Positions 18,215-25,403 of a stretch of DNA of 64,000 nucleotides are shown in pieces. This DNA comes from Rasiella rasia (GTDB taxonomy: Bacteria; Bacteroidota; Bacteroidia; Flavobacteriales; Flavobacteriaceae), in the NCBI RefSeq assembly GCF_011044175.1, contig NZ_CP049057.1:387501-451500 (forward strand), given 5' to 3'. Within the stretch, counting starts at the first letter, position 1, and each line of letters starts with the position of its first letter. Under the pieces are notes generated by a model. It had not been told where the DNA came from. It searched no databases and saw only the letters and a program-made list of their open reading frames with translations. The position numbers and the translations under genes are program-made.

Positions 18215-18586
18215 TTATTTGCCTTCAACCGCTAAAACATGTGCTTTTGTATCGCAATTTTTAATACGTATTTCAATCTCCTTTTCTTGTGCAGTACCGT
18301 GTACTAAATAGATTTTACAAGAGTCTAAGCTTCTATCGGTTTCAGAAAAGTCTACATCTCCTTTTTTCAGAATATAGTTAATAGCAGTTGTGTCTATCTG
18401 AAGCATTTGCATACTTTTTTCACTAGCCTCCGTGAATACCATTTCTTTAGTTCTTATGTTTTTTAGCGTTCTAGAGTCGAAACCATAATCGCAGCTAGTT
18501 TTTTTTCCTCCTAAAAAAAAGAATAAGATGATAAGACCTACAACAAAACCAGCCCCGTAATAGGCTACACGTTGAATTAGTTTCAT
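18215..18586 (-). CDS. Small membrane-anchored protein, DUF4258-like
   Basis: A 123-residue protein with one N-terminal transmembrane helix (about 9-27) and a periplasmic or cytosolic domain with three cysteines (SCDYGF, DSCKIYL, KNCDTK). The body resembles the small DUF4258 fold as annotated in related bacteria; this match is from memory. It lies 15 bases downstream of alanine dehydrogenase on the same strand, so co-transcription is likely. Function is unknown. Confidence 0.6.
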   Translation of the reverse strand: MKLIQRVAYYGAGFVVGLIILFFFLGGKKTSCDYGFDSRTLKNIRTKEMVFTEASEKSMQMLQIDTTAINYILKKGDVDFSETDRSLDSCKIYLVHGTAQEKEIEIRIKNCDTKAHVLAVEGK

Positions 18587-18601
18587 AGAATGGTAGTAGA
18601 A

Positions 18602-19801
18602 TTAATAAATTAGTAAGTTGATGTCACTATATGACATATCAAACCAATCTGCAACAGACTTGTTGGTTAAAATGCCACGGTAAAAATACAAACCATTCCG
18701 TAAACCACTATCAAATCGTATTGTATTTTCTATACCGCCATTATCGGCAATATCTAGTAAGTAGGGTGTAAATATGTTACTTATTGAAATAGATGCAGTT
18801 TTTGGGTATCGCGCAGGAATATTAGGCACTCCGTAATGAATAACACCATTGCTAATGTGTGTAGGATTGTCGTGAGAAGTAACTTCTGTAGTTTCAAAAC
18901 AACCTCCCATATCTACGCTAACATCTATGATAACAGCTCCTTTTTTCATGTTTTCTACCATGGATTTCGTTACAAGGATGGGAGATCTATTTTTACCTCT
19001 TACAGCGCCAATAGCCACATCGCACCGTCTCAAAGATTTCATAAGGTTTTTAGGTTGAATCGTAGACGTAAAAAGAGGTCTGCCAACGTTTACTTGCAAA
19101 TTTCGTAGTTTGGTTAACGAGCTGTCAAAGACTTTCACACTAGCGCCTAATCCAAGTGCAGAGCGCACAGCAAATTCTCCTACGGTACCAGCACCAATAA
19201 CCACAACTTCAATAGGGGGAACTCCACTAATATTTCCGAAGAGAAGTCCGTTACCCTTTTTTGCATTCACCATTAATTCTGCAGCAATTAGAACAGACGC
19301 AGTTCCAGCTATTTCGCTAAGTGCTTTTACAACGGGGTAGCTATGATCTTCATCTTTGATAAATTCAAAGCCTAATGCGGTGATTTTTTTCTTAGCAAGT
19401 GTTTTAAAATATGCAGTCTGACGTGTTTTTAGTTGTAAAGCCGAAATTAGCACTGTTTTAGGCTTCATTAACTCAAGCTCTTCTTGACTTGGTGGTTCTA
19501 TTTTCAGTACTATGGGGCAGCTAAAAACCTTCGCAGTATCTTTTGTAATGGCGGCACCTGCTTCGCTATAATCTTTATCTGTAAAACCAGATTCAATTCC
19601 GGCTTCGCTTTCAACTAGAACTCTATGCCCATGTGCAACTAAAGCTCCAACGGCGTCTGGAGTAAGGCATATCCGCTTTTCTTGAAAGTAAGTTTCTTTG
19701 GGAAGCCCAATAAACAGGGCCCCTTTTTGTTTTACTATCTCAAGCTTTTCTTCCTGCGGAAGTAATTGTGCTTTCGTAAATGGGGAAGAAGGCTGATGCA
19801 T
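18602..19801 (-). CDS. ald: Alanine dehydrogenase
   Basis: A 399-residue NAD-dependent enzyme interconverting alanine and pyruvate plus ammonia. The N-terminal domain has GLPKETYFQEKRICLTPD, the catalytic lysine region KIEPPSQEE, and the Rossmann glycine motif VIGAGTVGEFAVRSA in the centre, followed by SVDMGGCFE and HYGVPNIPARYPKTAS. The Flavobacteriaceae form is a somewhat divergent member of the Ald/transhydrogenase alpha family. Upstream, where I would expect tsaE and porX, there is instead the 19.9-25.3 kb insertion. Confidence 0.9.
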   Translation of the reverse strand: MHQPSSPFTKAQLLPQEEKLEIVKQKGALFIGLPKETYFQEKRICLTPDAVGALVAHGHRVLVESEAGIESGFTDKDYSEAGAAITKDTAKVFSCPIVLKIEPPSQEELELMKPKTVLISALQLKTRQTAYFKTLAKKKITALGFEFIKDEDHSYPVVKALSEIAGTASVLIAAELMVNAKKGNGLLFGNISGVPPIEVVVIGAGTVGEFAVRSALGLGASVKVFDSSLTKLRNLQVNVGRPLFTSTIQPKNLMKSLRRCDVAIGAVRGKNRSPILVTKSMVENMKKGAVIIDVSVDMGGCFETTEVTSHDNPTHISNGVIHYGVPNIPARYPKTASISISNIFTPYLLDIADNGGIENTIRFDSGLRNGLYFYRGILTNKSVADWFDMSYSDINLLIY

Positions 19802-19876
19802 TGTTTAAGGGTTGGTAATTTTCGAAGTTACAGAATTTAATTTTGAAAATTAAGTGGTGTTATCAATTTTTTTCAA

Positions 19877-21043
19877 TCATTCATATTCATTGATGCCGTA
19901 GAGTAGCTGCTTCAATTTACTGCCGTTAATTTCAATTGGTTTATACGCAGTATTAAACTTATCTATTGAAAGTGAAATATTCTTTTTAAGCGTTTTGTAA
20001 GCCACAGGAATCTTACTAGAACACTGTTGCTCATTTTCGTAACTGTTAAGCATAATGTCGAATTTTTCATAAAATTTAGAGCCTTGATCAATAAATGAGT
20101 TGTACTGTGTTATAAATTGGAGCAACCGATCTATTGGAAATTGAAGATTTATCTGCATACTTCTTATTTTATTATCCTCAGTGTTTGATTCGATTGTAGT
20201 TTCTAAAGTTTCAAGGTACGTATTCAATTTTCCTCTAATTAGGCTCCAATCGTCATTTTCACGACATTTTTTAAGTTCTGTGGTATATCTTATAGGTTGA
20301 GTGTAGTCTCTAAAAAGCTGCTCTAAGTCTTTCATTACAGTTTCATTGCTCTTTTGTAGAAAGGCTGTTTCAAAATAAATTGTATTAAGATCATTGTTCA
20401 TTCGTAGGGTGAAGTCGAGAATACATTCTACTTGTTGCAGACTCTTTTCTTTCTCTGTTTTTGAAACTTGATTATTGCTAAAAAGTGATACTAAAGAATG
20501 CACCACAGAGGTGTAGATATTGTCTCCAAGCAATGTTGAAAGTGAGAATCCAGTTTTTTTATCGCGATCTTTTTCGAGCAAATCTTTCACGTTTCGAAAG
20601 TCTTCATACTGATTTGGATTAGAAATTTTATTTATTTCATTTAGTGTGCTAACAGTTGCAAAATGATGATCTAAGGAAAGTGTTTTTTCGTAGAGGATTT
20701 TAATAATCTGAAGTCCTTTTAGATATCTTATTTTTGAAATATCTGAAATGTAACGATTGTTTACTTGTTTGATATCTTCTTCTAGTTCCATTCTTTGGAA
20801 CAGCATACGAACCATCTCATCTGTTGTTGAGGCTGTTTTTAGATTTTGATTGGTTGTATTTAATTCTTGCTCCAACAGGTTTATTGCTACATTAAAAGTG
20901 ATGCTCTTTGCCTGAATCTGTGTATTTAATTCATTTAATAGTTCAGAGATATCTTCATTACTCGATGAAGAGCTTTCTGTGGCCATTAATACATGAACAG
21001 AGGAGAGAAGAAGAGCAAGAAGAAAATACCAACTGCGTACCAT
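19877..21043 (-). CDS. Secreted coiled-coil protein, function unknown
   Basis: A 388-residue exported protein. The signal peptide is about residues 1-21 (YFLLALLLSSVHVLMA), followed by a serine run. The rest is almost wholly helical, rich in Lys, Glu, Asn and Leu with heptad-like spacing (for example ISELLNELNTQI and VMKDLEQLFRDY), suggesting long coiled coils; three cysteines are scattered. I recognise no domain. It is the last gene of a tightly packed four-gene minus-strand unit; only one base separates it from the next gene. Confidence 0.7.
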   Translation of the reverse strand: MVRSWYFLLALLLSSVHVLMATESSSSSNEDISELLNELNTQIQAKSITFNVAINLLEQELNTTNQNLKTASTTDEMVRMLFQRMELEEDIKQVNNRYISDISKIRYLKGLQIIKILYEKTLSLDHHFATVSTLNEINKISNPNQYEDFRNVKDLLEKDRDKKTGFSLSTLLGDNIYTSVVHSLVSLFSNNQVSKTEKEKSLQQVECILDFTLRMNNDLNTIYFETAFLQKSNETVMKDLEQLFRDYTQPIRYTTELKKCRENDDWSLIRGKLNTYLETLETTIESNTEDNKIRSMQINLQFPIDRLLQFITQYNSFIDQGSKFYEKFDIMLNSYENEQQCSSKIPVAYKTLKKNISLSIDKFNTAYKPIEINGSKLKQLLYGINEYE

Positions 21044-21044
21044 T

Positions 21045-21476
21045 TCAATTAAGTTTAAAGATGATTGTGTAAAATTGTTGAGACATTTTTATTAAATAAG
21101 AGCCTTTCGCTATGCTGAGATTAGCTCTCGTATCTTGTAGTGACTGTTTTAGATGTTCTGGGAGTATGTAGGTGAATGGAATCTTAAAATAGTAGTCTTG
21201 CTTACTATTAATTTGATTGGGATGAATGCCGATGATATTTTGTTGCTCGGCCATAGAGAGTTTCTCCCGATCTATGGTAAAGGTAATAGTGTTATTATCG
21301 TTTAAAACTATAGCAGTATTAGATTGCGATCGATTATTTTGACTTCCAATATCGCAAATACCCGTTTTTCCGTCGCAATGAAAGCCATTGAAGTTAGTGT
21401 GTACTGAAATAGTAGTCTGACCATAAATTGTTGCATAGCCAATTAAATGTGCGATGATTAAAATGATACGTATCAT
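21045..21476 (-). CDS. Small secreted protein, paralogue-like to 21923-22327
   Basis: A 143-residue exported protein with a signal peptide (about 1-19, ending IYGQ). Two cysteines in CDGKTGIC probably form a disulfide. The C-terminal end LSIAKGSYLIK...FKLN has the same pattern as the end of the protein from 21923-22327 (MSIVPGKYQIS...FRISR), with Gly, Tyr and hydrophobic residues at the same spacing, so the two are probably distant paralogues. No family recognised. Confidence 0.68.
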   Translation of the reverse strand: MIRIILIIAHLIGYATIYGQTTISVHTNFNGFHCDGKTGICDIGSQNNRSQSNTAIVLNDNNTITFTIDREKLSMAEQQNIIGIHPNQINSKQDYYFKIPFTYILPEHLKQSLQDTRANLSIAKGSYLIKMSQQFYTIIFKLN

Positions 21477-21488
21477 AGGTAAATACTT

Positions 21489-21908
21489 TTAGCTATTTTT
21501 TTTTTCTATCGTGAATGTTTTTACAATGTAATCGTGAAGCGTTTTGCCATCTGTTAGCAAGAATACTAATGCTGATATTGGTAGAAATATTACTCCGATT
21601 AACTTAATGCAAGTGCGTTTTAATAAACACAACTTGGTTAGTTTAATTGACTGTTCACTTGTAACTTCAATTTTTGTAAGATGCTTACCAACGGTAACTC
21701 CTTTTTTGGTTAGATCAAAGGAAAAAAAATACACAGCATAAAAGAGCAGGGCACTGCTAATTGACACCGTGACCTCAAAGTCGAATACATTATAGGCTTT
21801 ACTAGCAATTAATGATGAAAATAAATTTTCAAACATTCGAGATGTAATTCCAACTATGGTTGCATCTATGATAAAAGCAAAAATTCTTTTTTGTTGTGTA
21901 TTTTTCAT
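21489..21908 (-). CDS. RDD-family membrane protein
   Basis: A 139-residue protein with the RDD pattern: KRIFAFIIDATIVGI at the N-terminus with the conserved Arg and Asp, then further helices (about 50-63 and 100-120) and a Gly-Lys turn (KGVTVGKHLTKIEV). RDD proteins are small inner-membrane proteins often proposed to carry ions or small solutes, without a settled general function. It lies between two related secreted proteins in the same unit, 12 and 14 bases from its neighbours. Confidence 0.78.
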   Translation of the reverse strand: MKNTQQKRIFAFIIDATIVGITSRMFENLFSSLIASKAYNVFDFEVTVSISSALLFYAVYFFSFDLTKKGVTVGKHLTKIEVTSEQSIKLTKLCLLKRTCIKLIGVIFLPISALVFLLTDGKTLHDYIVKTFTIEKKNS

Positions 21909-21922
21909 AATTAAAATGTTGG

Positions 21923-22327
21923 TTATCTGGATATTCTAAATTTTAAATTTAGAAATCGTCCTTCTTTACTTATTTGATATTTGCCTGGGACTATGCTCAT
22001 TTTATAACCGTTCACAGTTTCTGTTGATGAACTTATAAGCGTTCCATATTCTTGATTGTTTGACATGCTTCTTGGCATAGGATTAGGTATACATACTCCT
22101 TCAATACAACAAAACATTATTTCAGTTGTGATTTTAATCAATTTTAAATCTACCGTGGCTTCAAATGAATGGCAACCATTCCAGGGGAAAGCCCGTGTAT
22201 TTTGCCCGCTTTGAAAAACTACAGATGGGTCTGTTGTGATAATGTATCCTTTTTTACCAAAATCAATTTGGCCGTTCATTGTGTTTATACTTAAAACAAT
22301 CAATGCTATATAAATAACATACTTCAT
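21923..22327 (-). CDS. Small secreted Cys-containing protein, function unknown
   Basis: A 134-residue exported protein with a signal peptide (about 1-19, ending NGQ). Four cysteines lie at GCHSF and in FCCIEGVC. The C-terminal strands resemble those of the protein from 21045-21476. It is the first gene of the four-gene unit and its promoter must lie in the structured gap upstream. An extracytoplasmic beta-sandwich is likely; function cannot be assigned. Confidence 0.68.
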   Translation of the reverse strand: MKYVIYIALIVLSINTMNGQIDFGKKGYIITTDPSVVFQSGQNTRAFPWNGCHSFEATVDLKLIKITTEIMFCCIEGVCIPNPMPRSMSNNQEYGTLISSSTETVNGYKMSIVPGKYQISKEGRFLNLKFRISR

Positions 22328-22363
22328 AATATTAATAATTTAAAAACTACCTACTCATACGCT

Positions 22364-22411
22364 TTTCGGTTTCCGCGGCCTGATTTTAGTGCTTTGGCAG
22401 GAGCACCGAAA
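22364..22411 (+). ncRNA. Candidate structured RNA segment
   Basis: TTTCGGT (22364-22370) pairs with ACCGAAA (22405-22411), and CCTG with CAGG inside, leaving internal loops. The segment is GC-richer than its surroundings and is followed about 80 bases later by an intrinsic terminator on the same strand with no coding frame between. A short untranslated RNA ending at 22520 would explain both; no promoter box is evident. Confidence 0.3.
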
Positions 22412-22488
22412 TAAATTAAGTATGTATTCAAATATTTAGTATCTTTAATATTAGAATAAACACAGTTTATTTCTACACACACGTTGAG

Positions 22489-22520
22489 AGCTTCTACCTA
22501 GTAGGAGCTTTCTCTTTTTT
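22489..22520 (+). terminator. Intrinsic terminator with no gene upstream on its strand
   Basis: AGCTTCTAC (22489-22497) pairs with GTAGGAGCT (22501-22509), one G-T wobble, CTA loop, then TTCTCTTTTTT. It faces plus-strand transcription, yet the nearest upstream plus-strand gene is proline dehydrogenase, ending over 4 kb away. Confidence 0.65.
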
Positions 22521-22566
22521 GATTGTAATTCTGTGTCAGGCATATTGGTTTTAATTAAACATTTAT

Positions 22567-22630
22567 AAAACCGCCGCAGTCTATTATGGTCAACTCCCCA
22601 GTTAGTAAAAAATAGACCAGGCGGTTTTTT
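22567..22630. terminator. Three-tier hairpin with flanking A4 and T6
   Basis: Outer stem AAAACCGCC (22567-22575) with GGCGGTTTT (22620-22628), middle stem GTCTATT (22579-22585) with AATAGAC (22611-22617), and an inner AACT-CCCC-AGTT hairpin (22592-22603). T6 follows on the plus strand and T4 on the minus strand. It could be a bidirectional terminator, the 3' end of a small RNA or the end of a mobile repeat. Confidence 0.6.
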
Positions 22631-22799
22631 CTAACACCACTAAATTGAGCGCTTTACGTCGATTTTGCAAGGAACATAGCCTTGAGTTCACGAATACTAT
22701 ACAACCAATTCTTGAATCCAAGGCAAGTATAATAGCCTTAAATAGCTGACATACAGTGTTTTGAACTAAGTTGATTTGAGGCCCTTTGTAAATCGGCAA
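22602..22799 (-). pseudogene. Possible decayed repeat element or gene remnant
   Basis: The minus strand has a 65-codon frame ending in EKTAWSIFY, and an adjacent frame (22737 to 22654) reads LGFKNWLYSIRELKAMFLAK. The two stretches look like pieces of one sequence separated by frameshifts. No start signal or signal peptide is visible. I have an unverified impression of similar peptide strings in other flavobacteria, which would make this a recurrent element. It could also be meaningless. Confidence 0.25.
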
Positions 22800-22812
22800 T
22801 CTCGAAGGCTAT
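22676..22812. repeat. ATAGCCTT / AAGGCTAT repeats in the regulator leader
   Basis: ATAGCCTT occurs at 22676-22683 and 22732-22739 and its complement AAGGCTAT at 22805-22812, followed by TTTTT. AAGGC (22720-22724) can also pair with GCCTT (22735-22739). The copy at 22732 can therefore form either a local hairpin or a long-range stem that ends in a T run 31 bases before the regulator's ATG. Confidence 0.4.
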
Positions 22813-22846
22813 TTTTCTTACTTTTATGTAGGGGAATACTTTATTT

Positions 22847-24595
22847 ATGAATACAATTAAATTTCAACTGTTACTTACTAGTATTATAATGTGCATCAGC
22901 ATATTAGATGTGAAGTCACAAAATTTGGAACAATCGACCTTAAATACATTAGACGATGAATCTTTATTAGCGCTTTACGATGAACATTATGGTGATTCTC
23001 TTGTTTTAGAGAAGATAGCACGTACGTATTTAGACCGTGCTAGAAAGCAGAAAGACACAATTAAAATGGCTAGAGGTTATGACCGTCTAGCAAGAACATT
23101 TCATCCAGAAAAGAATATTGCATTTGCCGATAGCCTAATTGCTTTAACAAAAGACATGCAGCATATTACTTATCCAGGTATTGGATTTATAATTAAGGGA
23201 TCTGAGTTTGCCAAGATTGACCTATTTCAAAGTACTAAATATTATTATATGGCTTATGATTATGCTGTAGCAAATAATAACATTTCACATCAACTGTATG
23301 TACTTAACATATTAATAACAAGGAAGGCATTTTGGGGAGATGCAGAGGAGGCACTCAAAATGCAAAAAGAACGAGAAGTTTTAATTGATAAAACAAATTT
23401 TAGAAAGCTTTTATTACAAACGTTTCGAAATGATAACAAAAGTGAATTAGAAGATTATATTCATAGGGTAAAATTTAATTCGGAAATGGGTTTTGCAGTT
23501 AGTTTCATAAATATGAGGAAATTAGACTCTGCTAAAGTATATTTAGAAAAAGGGAAAAAGCATTATTCTTCTATTAAGAACCTTGTAAACCTATCTAATG
23601 AGCTAATATTATTAGAAATTGAGAATGAGATAAGTTTTTACTCTGAAGATTACTTGAATACGATAAAAATTTCGGATAAAATTCTTGACAAGTCTATTCA
23701 GGTTAATGAACATGGATCAATATACGATGCTTATTTATTTAAAGGAATTGCATTAATTAGGACAGGTGATGAGAAATTAGGGGTTAAAAACTTATTAGCC
23801 GCTGATTCAATTTACGCTAATTATAAACTAGATGTTCTACCTTATAGGCGAAATGTATTTGTAGAGCTACTGGAGTATTATAGGAAAAATAATAATCACA
23901 AGCAACAAATTGAATTTTATAAAAAAATCACTTATATCGATAGTATTTTAAAAAGAAACTACTCTTTTTATGATAAATCTTTAGATGATAAAATTGTAAA
24001 ACCTAAATTATTTGCAGAAAAAGATGCTCTAATTGATGTATTGTATAAAGAGAATCAATCTCCCGACCCAGAATTGTATGTAGCTCTTGGAGCATTTAGT
24101 ATATCACTTTGTTTTGCTCTCTATTTTTTTCGAAAAAGATTGGTTTATAAAAGACGTTTGGAGGCATTAATGAACTCTACAGAAAAAGTGCCTACTAGGC
24201 TAAAGAAAGGGGATGGGTATTACAAAAAAGAAATTGGAAAAGAAATCGCAGAAGATATTCTTATAAAATTAGAAGGATTTGAAGAAAAAAATCAATTTTT
24301 AAAAACAGACGTGAGTCTTATTTCATTGGCAAAAAAATTTAAAACAAACCCCAATTATCTTTCTAGGGTTATAAACTTAAAACTAGAAAAGAACTTTTCA
24401 CAATACCTGCATGATTTACGTATAGCTTATGCCCTGGAACACGTGTTATCTAATTCTTACTATCACAAATATACAATTAAGGCAATTGCCGAAGAGTGCG
24501 GGTATAATAGTGCAGGTTCTTTTTCTAGAGCCTTTTACAGAAAAACAGGAATCTATCCGTCGTATTATATAGAAAATAGTCGTAAAAAGAAGTAA
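22847..24595 (+). CDS. Membrane-bound TPR / AraC-type transcriptional regulator
   Basis: A 582-residue regulator. An N-terminal signal or anchor (about 1-25) leads to an extracytoplasmic helical region with TPR-like repeats (about 40-390, e.g. ARGYDRLARTFH and YDAYLFKGIALI). A transmembrane helix lies at about 408-428 (LGAFSISLCFALYFF), then a cytosolic linker and a C-terminal AraC/XylS helix-turn-helix domain (about 475-582) with IAEECGYNSAGSFSRAFYRKTG. This build is common in flavobacteria for one-piece sensor-regulators. It is divergent from the four-gene secreted cluster and is a natural candidate for its regulator. Confidence 0.85.
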   Translation: MNTIKFQLLLTSIIMCISILDVKSQNLEQSTLNTLDDESLLALYDEHYGDSLVLEKIARTYLDRARKQKDTIKMARGYDRLARTFHPEKNIAFADSLIALTKDMQHITYPGIGFIIKGSEFAKIDLFQSTKYYYMAYDYAVANNNISHQLYVLNILITRKAFWGDAEEALKMQKEREVLIDKTNFRKLLLQTFRNDNKSELEDYIHRVKFNSEMGFAVSFINMRKLDSAKVYLEKGKKHYSSIKNLVNLSNELILLEIENEISFYSEDYLNTIKISDKILDKSIQVNEHGSIYDAYLFKGIALIRTGDEKLGVKNLLAADSIYANYKLDVLPYRRNVFVELLEYYRKNNNHKQQIEFYKKITYIDSILKRNYSFYDKSLDDKIVKPKLFAEKDALIDVLYKENQSPDPELYVALGAFSISLCFALYFFRKRLVYKRRLEALMNSTEKVPTRLKKGDGYYKKEIGKEIAEDILIKLEGFEEKNQFLKTDVSLISLAKKFKTNPNYLSRVINLKLEKNFSQYLHDLRIAYALEHVLSNSYYHKYTIKAIAEECGYNSAGSFSRAFYRKTGIYPSYYIENSRKKK

Positions 24596-24600
24596 GTGAA

Positions 24601-25131
24601 CTATCTAAACAACTCGGTAATTTGTTTCCAAAAAGTCCTTTTTTTTCCAAGTTCCTCTTCAAATTTCTCTAAACTATCACCACGTACTTTTGCAAATAGT
24701 CGTGCTCTAATAAGATAGACAAATGGTACTAAAACCATCATTAAGGGAATAACATAGTATATTTCCAGCTCATCCATTTGATCATAATTCTGATTGATAA
24801 CTCCCCATAGTTGGAAGGCGTACATGGCTATTGGAACAAGAATAATCCAATGCCACCAATGTCTACAGGTGAAAAACCATATTAATAATAACATCAGGGG
24901 GATTGCCTTACCTACAAAATACCACGCATAGTAAAGAAACGAATCATATCCGGTCGTAGTTGTAAATAAAAAAGTTTCCCAAACATTCGAGTCTGCTGGG
25001 AAACTTTCATATGAATAAAATAAGAATGGAGTACTTGCTATTAAAACAACAATGAGTCCTCCAACAAATAATGATTTTTTATCCGTTGTTAAGTGGTTTT
25101 GGGGCTTTGATTTGTTGTTCTGTGTTGTCAT
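24601..25131 (-). CDS. Inner-membrane protein, function unknown
   Basis: A 176-residue membrane protein with about four helices (about 20-40, 62-84, 88-106, 124-143). It has a Trp-rich segment (CRHWWHWIILV) and a charged C-terminal tail (EKFEEELGKKRTFWKQ). The start is ATG 25131, which lies inside a small lipoprotein gene and overlaps it by 53 bases in another frame. I do not recognise the family. Its 3' end lies six bases from the stop of the AraC-type regulator, convergent with no obvious terminator. Confidence 0.65.
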   Translation of the reverse strand: MTTQNNKSKPQNHLTTDKKSLFVGGLIVVLIASTPFLFYSYESFPADSNVWETFLFTTTTGYDSFLYYAWYFVGKAIPLMLLLIWFFTCRHWWHWIILVPIAMYAFQLWGVINQNYDQMDELEIYYVIPLMMVLVPFVYLIRARLFAKVRGDSLEKFEEELGKKRTFWKQITELFR

Positions 25132-25213
25132 CTTCGATACTTTCTGGAGTACATGATACAAATAAAGTTGCACTGAAGATTGCTGCTAAGAATAGGTAAT
25201 TTTTAAGTTTCAT
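25079..25213 (-). CDS. 44-residue lipoprotein overlapping the next gene
   Basis: A short frame opening with ATG 25213 encodes a signal peptide (KLKNYLFLAAIFSATL) and the lipobox FVSC (Cys21), then a 23-residue acidic and Pro/Lys-rich tail ending in LNNG. A consensus -7 box stands about 30 bases upstream, which supports expression. The last 53 bases overlap the start of the downstream membrane protein in a different frame. It looks like a small entericidin-like or bacteriocin-release-type lipoprotein in size only; the function is unknown. Confidence 0.65.
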   Translation of the reverse strand: MKLKNYLFLAAIFSATLFVSCTPESIEDDNTEQQIKAPKPLNNG

Positions 25214-25241
25214 AATACTAGTTTTTGTGAGGTTTATAGTA

Positions 25242-25249
25242 CAAACTTA
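25242..25249 (-). promoter_or_regulatory. -7 promoter box for the small lipoprotein unit
   Basis: On the minus strand TAAGTTTG matches TAnnTTTG exactly, preceded by a T6 tract about 8 bases upstream. The leader to ATG 25213 would be about 22-25 bases. Confidence 0.5.
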
Positions 25250-25403
25250 TCACGAAAAAACACAAGTATTAGGACTAATATAGCCGTATCTTAGTAAGTT
25301 TTGATTAAGGCAAAAAATACCTTGCTCAATAATTGTGCGATTTGGGGCAAAATCAATTAAGTACGGAATATTCTATTCTATGTTATAAGCAACAATTTCT
25401 AGT

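Larger units (their letters stand above)
22328..22846. other. 519-bp gap without a convincing gene, rich in hairpins and repeats
   Basis: This is the only gap over 300 bases. It separates a minus-strand unit from a plus-strand regulator. It holds a long-range stem (22364-22411), a plus-strand hairpin with T run (22489-22520), a three-tier hairpin with T6 (22567-22630), three copies of ATAGCCTT or its complement (22676-22812), and a minus-strand stretch with broken reading frames. Promoters of both flanking units must also be here, though no exact TAnnTTTG box stands out. Confidence 0.7.
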
